A stretch of 5,529 bases of DNA from Deltaproteobacteria bacterium (GTDB lineage Bacteria; Desulfobacterota; Syntrophia; Syntrophales; UBA5619): contig JAMDBG010000193.1 of NCBI GenBank assembly GCA_023487865.1, forward strand, positions 1 through 5,529. The letters run 5' to 3'. The translations under genes and the position numbers were made by a program. This document shows positions 1 to 5,336 of the stretch, in pieces. Every line of letters begins with the position of its first letter. Position 1 is the stretch's first letter. A model generated the notes under the pieces. That model searched no databases, was not told the origin of the DNA, and worked only from the letters and a program-made list of their open reading frames with translations.

Positions 1-561
1 GCCATACGTGGTATAGGCGGCGCCGACGCCGGTCGTGAGAAAGACAATCTCTTTACGGTCGCGGCCCGCCTGGATGAACTGATCGACAATGGCCTTCTCC
101 AGGTCGAAGACCTCGCCGCTGGGGGGCGCTTCCCTGATGGAGATCTCCTGACGGATCCCGTCGATGACGATCATGACGTCCGTGTCGGACTTTCCCGTGA
201 TCTCCAGGGCATCGAAACCGGCGTACTTCAGGTAGGCGCCGAAATGTCCTCCGAAATTCGAGATCCCGGGAATCCCCGTCAGCTGGGAGAGGGAAACGGC
301 CATGCATTTGCTCGTTCCCGGGAACTGGGGAATGCCGGCCAGCGGACCGGGGGCGAAAATCAGGGGATTCTCGGGATCATGGGGGGATGTCTGCGCGGTG
401 ATGCGCCGGTGCAGAAGATACAGACCCAGGGCCCGGCCCCCGAGGAAGTATTTCCGCAGTTGCGGGTCGAGTCCGGGGGTCGTCATCCTCCTGCTCTTTA
501 AATCGACAGTGATCATTTTGTTGGTGTAACCGTGCTTGAGCGGTGATCCTGCAAATTTCAT
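1..561 (-). CDS. Aldehyde ferredoxin oxidoreductase family protein, N-terminal part (runs off left edge)
   Basis: Family role: tungstopterin enzymes that oxidise aldehydes to carboxylic acids in the cytoplasm and pass electrons to ferredoxin. Seen: 187 codons open to the window edge, matching the family's N-terminal cofactor-binding domain. In order these are a VDL strand (19-21), FLGGRALG (39-46), an ENPLIFAPGPLAG block (64-76), LTG (94-96), SNFGGHFG (101-108), LKYAGFDALEITGK (111-124) and a LTTGVGAA block near the edge (175-182). N102 aligns with the Pyrococcus furiosus AOR Asn93 that, as I recall, helps hold the Mg2+ bridging the two pterins. K85 falls where that enzyme has Arg76. The ATG at 559-561 is chosen because the family N-terminus (GYTNKMITVDL, 11-21) lies upstream of a later in-frame ATG at 484-486, and because AAGGGAAC lies just upstream of it on the minus strand. 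The [4Fe-4S] cysteines lie outside the window, so the subfamily (AOR, FOR, GOR or an uncharacterised branch) cannot be settled. The gene is divergent from the Nudix gene. Confidence 0.9.
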   Translation of the reverse strand, partial: MKFAGSPLKHGYTNKMITVDLKSRRMTTPGLDPQLRKYFLGGRALGLYLLHRRITAQTSPHDPENPLIFAPGPLAGIPQFPGTSKCMAVSLSQLTGIPGISNFGGHFGAYLKYAGFDALEITGKSDTDVMIVIDGIRQEISIREAPPSGEVFDLEKAIVDQFIQAGRDRKEIVFLTTGVGAAYTTYG

Positions 562-871
562 TTTTGTTCCCTTCCGGCCCCCCACATTGAAGGCGGCTTT
601 GGTATTTGTTGCCGTTCAAATCGGCACTATGAACTGCCACGGTCAATCCGGTCCTGTCAAGAAGTTCTTTATGCCCGTGTGCCGAAAAGGACGCTGCGGT
701 CGGTCGACCCCCCGCAGGGAATATGAAAGACACGGAGGCTCACAGGATTTTTTCGTTTGTCGATATGGACATTGGATCGATAATCTAGTAAATTCCCATT
801 TTACAGGATCGTTATCGCAGGCGTCTGTTGGTGCGTGATTGACGGGTGATGTTGTTTGGGAAGGAGGAGCC
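562..871. other. Divergent intergenic region between AOR-family gene (minus) and Nudix gene (plus)
   Basis: I see no gene here. On the minus strand a perfect TTGACA lies at 660-655 and a TTGACC at 646-641, about 80-100 nt upstream of the AOR start, but neither has a good -10 hexamer at 16-18 nt. On the plus strand a weak -35/-10 pair lies at 757-786. An open frame across 536-838 has no family resemblance, overlaps the AOR start region and has no clear ribosome site, so it is not called. A GGTCGACC palindrome near position 704 is too short to interpret. Confidence 0.5.
757..786 (+). promoter_or_regulatory. Weak candidate sigma-70-type promoter for the Nudix-ygbA-glnS gene set
   Basis: TTGTCG (757-762) is separated by 18 nt from TAATCT (781-786). 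The pair lies about 85 nt upstream of the probable Nudix start, in the only AT-richer patch of this gap. Both hexamers deviate from consensus, so this is a position-supported guess. Confidence 0.3.
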
Positions 872-1318
872 ATGCGAGTCCGTGTATCGGCGGTGTTTGA
901 AAGGGAACAGGAAATCCTCTGCATGAAGTACATCTACGGCGGCAAGGTCGTTTTTGCCCTGCCGGGCGGGGGCGTGGATAAGGATATCCCCCTGCAGGAG
1001 GCCATCATCAATGAGTGGCGCAACGAGATCGGCGTCAAACTCGATGTCGGGGAGATCATCCTGATCGGCGAGGCGCCTGCCACGAAGAGACATCCTCAGA
1101 CCCTGCATATCATCTTCACGGCCCGCGAGATCATGGGAATCCCCAAGATAAGGCCGGACAGCACCCGTTCCCTTGACATTGCCTGGGTTCCCAGAGAAAA
1201 ATTACCGAAATCCCCATTATACCCGGATGTGGGAAAGCAGCTGTACGCATATCTAAAGGGGGATTCTCGGCGGTCCCTCGAGTTCATAGTCAATTGCATG
1301 GAGCGGGGATTCTGGTGA
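872..1318 (+). CDS. Nudix-fold protein with a degenerate Nudix box
   Basis: A 148-residue protein, typical of single-domain Nudix hydrolases, which cleave nucleoside diphosphates linked to other groups using Mg2+ held by Nudix-box glutamates. Seen: an N-terminal strand (RVRVSAVFER), the strand leading into the box (FALPGGG, 28-34), then the box region 33-55. Against G-x5-E-x7-R-E-U-x-E-E-x-G-U it reads G33, I39, N47, E48, W49, R50, N51, E52, I53, G54, V55. The RE glutamate, the last EE glutamate and the G-hydrophobic end are kept; the first Glu, the Arg and one catalytic-helix Glu are replaced. Later parts look normal, including a second strand pair (TLHIIFTAREI, 77-87) and IAWVPREKL, which resembles the usual W/V-x-x-x-E-L segment. 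The ATG at 872 is preferred over an upstream TTG at 839 because AAGGAGG (861-867) sits just before it. The substrate is unknown, and activity may be reduced or absent. It is the first gene of a probable operon with the YgbA-like gene. Confidence 0.85.
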   Translation: MRVRVSAVFEREQEILCMKYIYGGKVVFALPGGGVDKDIPLQEAIINEWRNEIGVKLDVGEIILIGEAPATKRHPQTLHIIFTAREIMGIPKIRPDSTRSLDIAWVPREKLPKSPLYPDVGKQLYAYLKGDSRRSLEFIVNCMERGFW

Positions 1319-1704
1319 TCCCGGGCCTCAAAACCGCCCTTTCCGGCAAAGGACGGCAGGGAACGGACCGACAGAGGGACCGAACGGCGCAGGAGATAAA
1401 AACGGTCGGGATCATGATCGGCATGTATTGCCGCAACCGGCATGGCGGCGGCAGGATGCTCTGTGAACACTGCCGGAATCTGCGCGCTTACGCCGAAGAG
1501 AGAATCGTGAAATGTCCCTTCGGGGGAAACAAACCGGTATGCAGCCAGTGTCCGATCCACTGCTACAAACCGCAGATGAGAAGGCAGATCGGAGAGGTGA
1601 TGAGATTTGCAGGGCCCAGGATGATGTTCCGTCATCCCATTCTGGCTATCCGGCACCTCATCACCCAGCGGAACCCGGGCAAAAAGTGTCGCAGAGATGC
1701 CTGA
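1315..1704 (+). CDS. YgbA-like cysteine-rich protein (nitrous oxide-stimulated promoter family)
   Basis: Recognised as the YgbA family, whose E. coli member lies in the nitric-oxide-responsive NsrR regulon; its biochemical role is not settled to my knowledge. Seen in the 129-residue product: EIKTVGIMIGMYC (27-39), LCEHC (49-53), a KCPFGGNKPVC block (66-76), SQCPIHCYKP (77-86), MRRQIGEVMRFAGPRMM (88-104) and HPILAIRHL (107-115). Seven cysteines (39, 50, 53, 67, 76, 79, 83) in these blocks could bind zinc or an iron-sulfur cluster; that is inference. The family domain begins near residue 25, so the start must lie upstream. GTG at 1315 is chosen because it overlaps the Nudix TGA (GTGA) and has GGAG/GGGG at 1300-1308; TTG at 1294 is the alternative. 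It is probably translationally coupled to the Nudix gene, and glnS follows after 65 nt. No transmembrane segment or signal peptide is visible. Confidence 0.82.
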   Translation: MIPGLKTALSGKGRQGTDRQRDRTAQEIKTVGIMIGMYCRNRHGGGRMLCEHCRNLRAYAEERIVKCPFGGNKPVCSQCPIHCYKPQMRRQIGEVMRFAGPRMMFRHPILAIRHLITQRNPGKKCRRDA

Positions 1705-1769
1705 CAGCGATCAGGTTTTGATGTCTGGAAAGACGGATACCGGAACGGTTGAGAAAGGGAATTCAAGAC

Positions 1770-3467
1770 ATGGACGAGAGCAATTCATCCCCCCTGTCTG
1801 ATTTTATCAGGGATATCATCGATGAAGACATGAAAACCGGCAAGCATCAGGGGCGGGTGGCCACCCGCTTTCCGCCTGAACCGAACGGCTACCCTCATAT
1901 CGGGCACGCCAAGTCGGTCTGTCTCAATTTCGGGATCGCCGCCCAGTACGGTGGCACCTGCAATTTGCGTCTGGACGACACGGATCCGAGCGGCGAAAGC
2001 ATGGAATATGTGGAGTCGATCATCCGCGATGTCAAATGGCTGGGTTTCGACTGGCAGGATCGCCTGTATTACGCCTCCGATTACTATGACAAGCTCCACC
2101 GATTCGCAGTGCAGCTGATCAGGATGGGCAAGGCCTATGTCTGTGATCTGGGCGTGGATGAGATCCGCGAGTATCGGGGCACCCTGACCCAGCCGGGCAG
2201 GGAGAGCCCCTGGCGCAACCGATCCGTGGAAGAAAACCTGTCTTTGTTCGAAAGGATGCGGGCCGGGGAGTTCGATGAAGGGACCCGTGTCCTGCGTGCC
2301 AAGATCGATATGAACTCCCCCAATGTCACCATGAGGGATCCGATCATGTACCGGATCAAGAAAGTGAACCACTACCGGACCGGGGATTCATGGTGTATCT
2401 ATCCGATGTATGACTTTGCCCATTGCCTGTCGGACTCCCTCGAGGGGATCACCCATTCGATCTGCACTCTGGAGTTCGAAAACAACCGACCCCTGTATGA
2501 CTGGTTTCTGGAAGCGCTCAACGTCATACCGCGACCGCAGCAGATCGAGTTTGCCCGTCTCAACCTCAGTTTCACCGTCCTGAGCAAGCGGAAGCTCATC
2601 GAACTGGTGGGAAAAGGGGTGGTCGGCGGCTGGGACGATCCGCAGATGCCCACCCTTTCCGGCATGCGCAGGCGTGGGTATACCCCGGAGGCGATCCGTG
2701 ATTTCTGCGAGAGGATCGGCGTATCGAAGAACGACAGTCTGATCGATATGGCGCTGCTGGAGAACTGTGTCCGGGAGGACCTTAACGAAAAAGCGCCGCG
2801 GGTGATGGCCGTCCTCCGACCCCTCAGGGTCGTGATCGACAATTACCCCGAGGGCCGGGTCGAACAGTTCGATTGTCCCTATCATCCCAAGAACACTGAG
2901 ATGGGATCCCGGATAGTACCCTTCTCCCGGGTCCTGTATATCGAGCAGGACGACTTTATGGAGAACCCGCCCAAAAAGTTTTACCGGCTGGCGCCCGGCC
3001 GGGAGGTCCGTCTCCGCTATGGTTACTACATAAAATGTGTGGGTGTGGCGAAGAATCCGGATACGGGCGAGGTCCTTGAAGTGCGCTGCACTTACGACCC
3101 GGAGACGCAAAGCGGATTCGCCCCCGACGGCAGGAAGGTAGACGCCACCATCCACTGGGTGTCGGCTGCCCATTCCCTCCCGGCGGAAGTGCGCCTGTAT
3201 GACCGTCTTTTCCGCGTCGCCGATCCCCTGGGGGGGGGCGCCGATTTTACGGAGTACCTGAACCCGCAATCCCTGGAAGTCCTCGGCACCTGCAGGGTGG
3301 AGCCCAGCTTGGCGGAGGCGATGCCGGAAAACCGCTTTCAGTTCGAGAGGCTCGGCTACTTTATTGTCGATCAGGTCGATTCACGCCGGGGAAACAGGGT
3401 ATTCAACCGGACGGTCACGCTGCGCGATTCCTGGGCCAAGATAGCGGAGAAGGGGGCCAAACGGTGA
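1770..3467 (+). CDS. glnS: Glutaminyl-tRNA synthetase (GlnRS)
   Basis: Charges tRNA-Gln with glutamine at the expense of ATP, in the cytoplasm. The product is 565 residues, close to E. coli GlnRS (554), and colinear with it. Seen: a Rossmann class I catalytic domain with HIGH at 43-46 inside PPEPNGYPHIGH, RLDDTDP (67-73), and the KMSKS-type loop as VLSKRK (270-275), followed by the GlnRS-typical GWDDPQMPTLSGMRRRGY (287-304). R33, D69 and Y214 match E. coli R30, D66 and Y211, residues associated with glutamine recognition, which supports GlnRS over a glutamyl enzyme. The C-terminal third is the two-beta-barrel anticodon-binding region (HPKNTEMGSR, IHWVSAAHSLP, VFNRTVTLRDSWAK). ATG 1770 is chosen because AAGGGA lies at 1755-1760; an in-frame TTG at 1749 would add seven unconserved residues. 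Presence of GlnRS implies direct charging of tRNA-Gln, though an additional amidotransferase route cannot be excluded from this window. Confidence 0.97.
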   Translation: MDESNSSPLSDFIRDIIDEDMKTGKHQGRVATRFPPEPNGYPHIGHAKSVCLNFGIAAQYGGTCNLRLDDTDPSGESMEYVESIIRDVKWLGFDWQDRLYYASDYYDKLHRFAVQLIRMGKAYVCDLGVDEIREYRGTLTQPGRESPWRNRSVEENLSLFERMRAGEFDEGTRVLRAKIDMNSPNVTMRDPIMYRIKKVNHYRTGDSWCIYPMYDFAHCLSDSLEGITHSICTLEFENNRPLYDWFLEALNVIPRPQQIEFARLNLSFTVLSKRKLIELVGKGVVGGWDDPQMPTLSGMRRRGYTPEAIRDFCERIGVSKNDSLIDMALLENCVREDLNEKAPRVMAVLRPLRVVIDNYPEGRVEQFDCPYHPKNTEMGSRIVPFSRVLYIEQDDFMENPPKKFYRLAPGREVRLRYGYYIKCVGVAKNPDTGEVLEVRCTYDPETQSGFAPDGRKVDATIHWVSAAHSLPAEVRLYDRLFRVADPLGGGADFTEYLNPQSLEVLGTCRVEPSLAEAMPENRFQFERLGYFIVDQVDSRRGNRVFNRTVTLRDSWAKIAEKGAKR

Positions 3468-3470
3468 CGG

Positions 3471-3495
3471 CAAGAAAAACCGCGTTTTTTTCTTG
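3471..3495 (+). terminator. A/T-rich hairpin just after glnS, weak terminator candidate
   Basis: CAAGAAAAA (3471-3479) can pair with TTTTTCTTG (3487-3495) across a 7-nt loop, four nt after the glnS stop. The stem is mostly A-U and there is no U-tract after it, although the T-run inside the right arm could serve partly as one. Its right end overlaps the TTGACA element of the next promoter candidate. Confidence 0.35.
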
Positions 3496-3524
3496 ACATC
3501 ACCGGATTTCTTCCCTACTAATAT
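3493..3524 (+). promoter_or_regulatory. Candidate promoter for the Liv-type transporter operon
   Basis: A perfect TTGACA (3493-3498) is followed by an AT-rich TACTAATAT (3516-3524). With 18-nt spacing the -10 would be ACTAAT (3517-3522); TAATAT (3519-3524) would need a 20-nt spacer, longer than usual. It is the best sigma-70-like site in the gap and points at the transporter genes, but would leave a leader of about 400 nt. Confidence 0.45.
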
Positions 3525-3547
3525 AGCCGTGTTGTACCGGTTTTTTC

Positions 3548-3576
3548 ACGGGCCAAAAATTTGCTTCGCCCGTTTT
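3548..3576 (+). terminator. Terminator- or attenuator-like hairpin
   Basis: ACGGGC (3548-3553) pairs perfectly with GCCCGT (3568-3573) across a 14-nt loop and is followed by TTTT (3573-3576), interrupted by CCCA and then another TTTT. It may end glnS transcription. If the promoter at 3493-3524 is real, the hairpin sits within the first 50 nt of that transcript and could act as an attenuator. The loop is long and the T-run short, so confidence is limited. Confidence 0.35.
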
Positions 3577-3782
3577 CCCATTTTCAATTCTCCCCCAGGC
3601 CAGCGCTTATCCCATATCGGCCTGACGTTGGATTCTTTATCAGCAAGAGACCGCGGTGCTTCACATCGCGGTTATTGATGTAAGAACTGATGTAAAAATT
3701 TAAATGTATCATCAAGGGATCCATGACCGCCGCACCCGGCGTCAATTTCGGTCTGTGGCGGTTGCCCGATGTTCGTGCAGGC

Positions 3783-3826
3783 TCAGGACAAAAGGCCCAC
3801 CGTAAAGGCCGCCTTTGTTGCCCTGA
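3783..3826 (+). promoter_or_regulatory. Bulged stem-loop in the leader of the transporter operon
   Basis: TCAGG (3783-3787) pairs with CCTGA (3822-3826), and the adjoining ACAAAAGGC (3788-3796) pairs with GCCTTTGT (3811-3818) leaving one bulged A on the left and TGC on the right. The loop is 14 nt and itself contains a second AAAGGC copy (3804-3809) that could compete for the same right arm. No U-tract follows. Function is unknown. Confidence 0.3.
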
Positions 3827-3936
3827 TCTTGTAGGAGAGGTGTTTTTTCTCTGGGAGTGGTCGGCGATCTGAAGTGTTTCCGACGAGCGGGATGGGGGAG
3901 TTAGCTTGGAACGTTAGCCTAAAAGGGGGGAATATT

Positions 3937-5235
3937 ATGAAAAAGTTAAGTTATTTAAAGGTTATTCTGCTTGCGTTTTTACTGATCGTGGTCATGTGTT
4001 TGCCCGCCTGGGGACGGACGATCAAGATCGGCGTCATCGGCCCGATGAATTTCGTCCAGGGCAAGGGGCACTGGAATGGCGCCACCATGGCCGCCGAGGA
4101 GATCAACGCCAAGGGAGGCGTTCAGGTCGGCAAGGAAAAAATGAAAATCGAGCTGGTCAAGGCCGACTCCAATGAATTCCTGAATGTGACCGACGCCACC
4201 AATGCCATGGAGCGGTTGATGACCCAGGACAAAGTGGATTTCGTCGTCGGCGGATTCCGAACCGAGGCCGTTCTGCCGATGCAGGACATTGCCATGGATT
4301 ATAAAAAGATATTCATCGGCTGCGGGGCCGCAACCGATTCGATCTGCGATCGCGTGGGTGAGAATTACAGCCGCTATAAATACTTCTTCCGGGGCACCCC
4401 ATTTAAATCCAGTTACCTGGCGCGTACCAGTTTTTCCCATCTGGGCGTGGCGGGGGCAGCGATCAAGAACGAATTGAAGGCTCCCGTTAAATGCGCCATT
4501 GTGGCTGAAAAGGCCAGCTGGACAGAGGGCATGATCAAGGCAGCCGAAGCCACGATCCCCAAAATGGGCTTTGAACTGGTCGGGGTCTGGCGGCCCTCCG
4601 CGATCGCGACCGATGTCACGGCGGAGCTTTCGGCCATCCAGAAGAGCGGAGCCAATCTGATCTTTACCATTTTTTCATCCAGGGAGGTATCTTGAATTGC
4701 CCGGCAGGCCGGGGAACTCAAGATCCCGGCCGTTCAGGTAGGCATCAATGTCGAGGCCCAGAAGGACGGCTTCTGGGAAGCCACCAAGGGGATGGGAAAT
4801 TACGTCATGACGATGAACACCTATGCCCGGGGGGTGGAAGTGAATGAGCTGACGAAACCCTTTGTGGAAACCTACATCAAACGCTTTGGCGAGACCCCCA
4901 CGTACACGGCCGACACGTATTCAGCCATTCTCCACAGCTTGGTACCGTCCATCGAAGCAGTGGGAAGTTTGGATGCCGACAAGATCGTGGCCCACTTGGA
5001 AACCCGTGAGTACATGGTACCCAGCGGGAGGATAAAATTAGAGAAGGATAAGCAAGGCCGCCCCACCCATGATTTGACCTGGGGCCCGGGGTACCTGACC
5101 AGTTTGGGGGTCCAATGGCAGGATGGCAAACTCGTCGCGGTTTGGCCGAATAAGTGGAAGGCCGCACCGACTGCCCCAGAGATCACCTATAAAGGGATGG
5201 TTCCCTTCAAGATACCTCCCTGGATGAAAAAATAG
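3937..5235 (+). pseudogene. HAAT/Liv-type ABC transporter substrate-binding protein, interrupted by an in-frame TGA
   Basis: Periplasmic solute-capture protein of a branched-chain or hydrophobic amino-acid uptake system (Peripla_BP_6-like, type I fold). Seen: a Sec signal peptide (MKK, hydrophobic core about 9-23, probable cleavage after AWG at 24-26), then IKIGVIGPM (29-37), a WNGATMAAEEIN helix and a VDFVVGGFRTEAVLPMQDIA segment, all typical of the family. Reading continues in the same frame from 3937 to 5235 for 432 codons, a normal length, except for TGA at 4693-4695 (codon 253). Family sequence resumes at once after it (ARQAGELKIPAVQVGINVEAQ and GFWEATKG) and runs to the C-terminus. The start has GGGGGG (3925-3930) 6 nt upstream. 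The first 252 codons end in the hinge region, so a truncated product would lack much of the second lobe. The rest is well preserved, so this is a very recent lesion, a sequence error, or a read-through case. The substrate cannot be named. The LivH-type gene follows. Confidence 0.85.
4670..4698 (+). other. Lesion site: T6 run, out-of-frame stretch and in-frame TGA
   Basis: In the main frame this stretch reads FSSREVS-stop-I. Read one base earlier, as if the T run at 4670-4675 had one more T, it reads FFIQGGILN, whose Gly-Ile followed by two residues and then ARQ resembles the family's usual GI-x-x-A-R/K-Q segment. To rejoin the main frame, one base near 4695-4698 must be surplus. Thus one lost base near 4670-4682 plus one gained base near 4695-4698 would explain the TGA without a nonsense mutation. 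Confidence 0.5.
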
Positions 5236-5256
5236 CACCCTACTGCTTTGAAAAGG

Positions 5257-5289
5257 CCCATTCCCCCCGACCCGGTCGGGGGGAATGGG
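5257..5289 (+). promoter_or_regulatory. Perfect 15-bp intercistronic hairpin between binding protein and LivH genes
   Basis: CCCATTCCCCCCGAC (5257-5271) is the exact reverse complement of GTCGGGGGGAATGGG (5275-5289), with loop CCG. It begins 21 nt after the binding-protein stop and ends 47 nt before the permease start. There is no U-tract directly after the stem (ACGGAGGCG comes first, then a T-rich patch), so it is more likely an mRNA-stabilising or partially attenuating element than a full terminator. This arrangement would let the binding protein be made in excess over the membrane parts, as is usual for ABC importers. Confidence 0.6.
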
Positions 5290-5336
5290 AACGGAGGCGT
5301 TTCTTTATCTTTTTGATGACAATTTTTTGAGGGCTT

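Larger units (their letters stand above)
3525..3936 (+). other. Gene-free 412-nt stretch, possible long structured leader of the transporter operon
   Basis: No protein-coding gene is supported. It contains a terminator-like hairpin (3548-3576), a hairpin at 3650-3672 (ACCGCGGTG with CAC and CGCGGT, two bulged bases), a repeat of TGATGTAA (3676-3683 and 3688-3695), a possible stem of ACCGCC (3726-3731) with GGCGGT (3757-3762), and a longer bulged stem at 3783-3826. A 49-codon open frame at 3723-3872 has AAGGGA before its ATG but no recognisable product. I do not recognise any known riboswitch class. A second, unseen promoter closer to 3937 remains possible. Confidence 0.4.

Noticed and set aside
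536..838. 100-codon plus-strand open frame in the divergent gap
   Set aside because: It overlaps the AOR start region, has no recognisable domain or good ribosome site, and its composition looks like non-coding sequence.
839..871. TTG start extending the Nudix protein by 11 residues
   Set aside because: The extension contains the ribosome binding site AAGGAGG itself, and the ATG at 872 begins the first strand of the fold.
2388..3269. 293-codon open frame antisense to glnS
   Set aside because: It lies wholly inside a well-conserved glnS on the other strand and shows no family resemblance; long antisense frames are common in GC-rich genes. The same applies to the antisense frames at 1785-2372 and 1096-1656.
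3493..3678. 61-codon open frame after glnS
   Set aside because: It starts with TTG inside the TTGACA promoter candidate, has no ribosome site and no recognisable product.
3741..3775. Possible sigma-54 promoter (GG and GC doublets around TGTGGCGGTTGC)
   Set aside because: The GG-to-GC spacing does not fit the 10-nt requirement in any register I tried.
3781..3800. Resemblance to a glycine riboswitch core (CTCAGGACAAAAGG)
   Set aside because: The order of bases differs from the glycine aptamer's conserved core and the upstream half of the aptamer is missing.
3723..3872. 49-codon open frame with AAGGGA before its ATG, a possible leader peptide
   Set aside because: Its product resembles nothing I know, the ribosome-site spacing is only 3 nt, and it crosses the hairpins of the leader. 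It is possible but unsupported.
4693..4714. TGA as a selenocysteine codon, with a small hairpin (CCCGG 4700-4704, CCGGG 4709-4713) close downstream
   Set aside because: Solute-binding proteins have no need for Sec here, the 5-bp hairpin starts only 4 nt after the TGA and lacks the features I know of a bacterial SECIS, and the indel or nonsense explanation is simpler.
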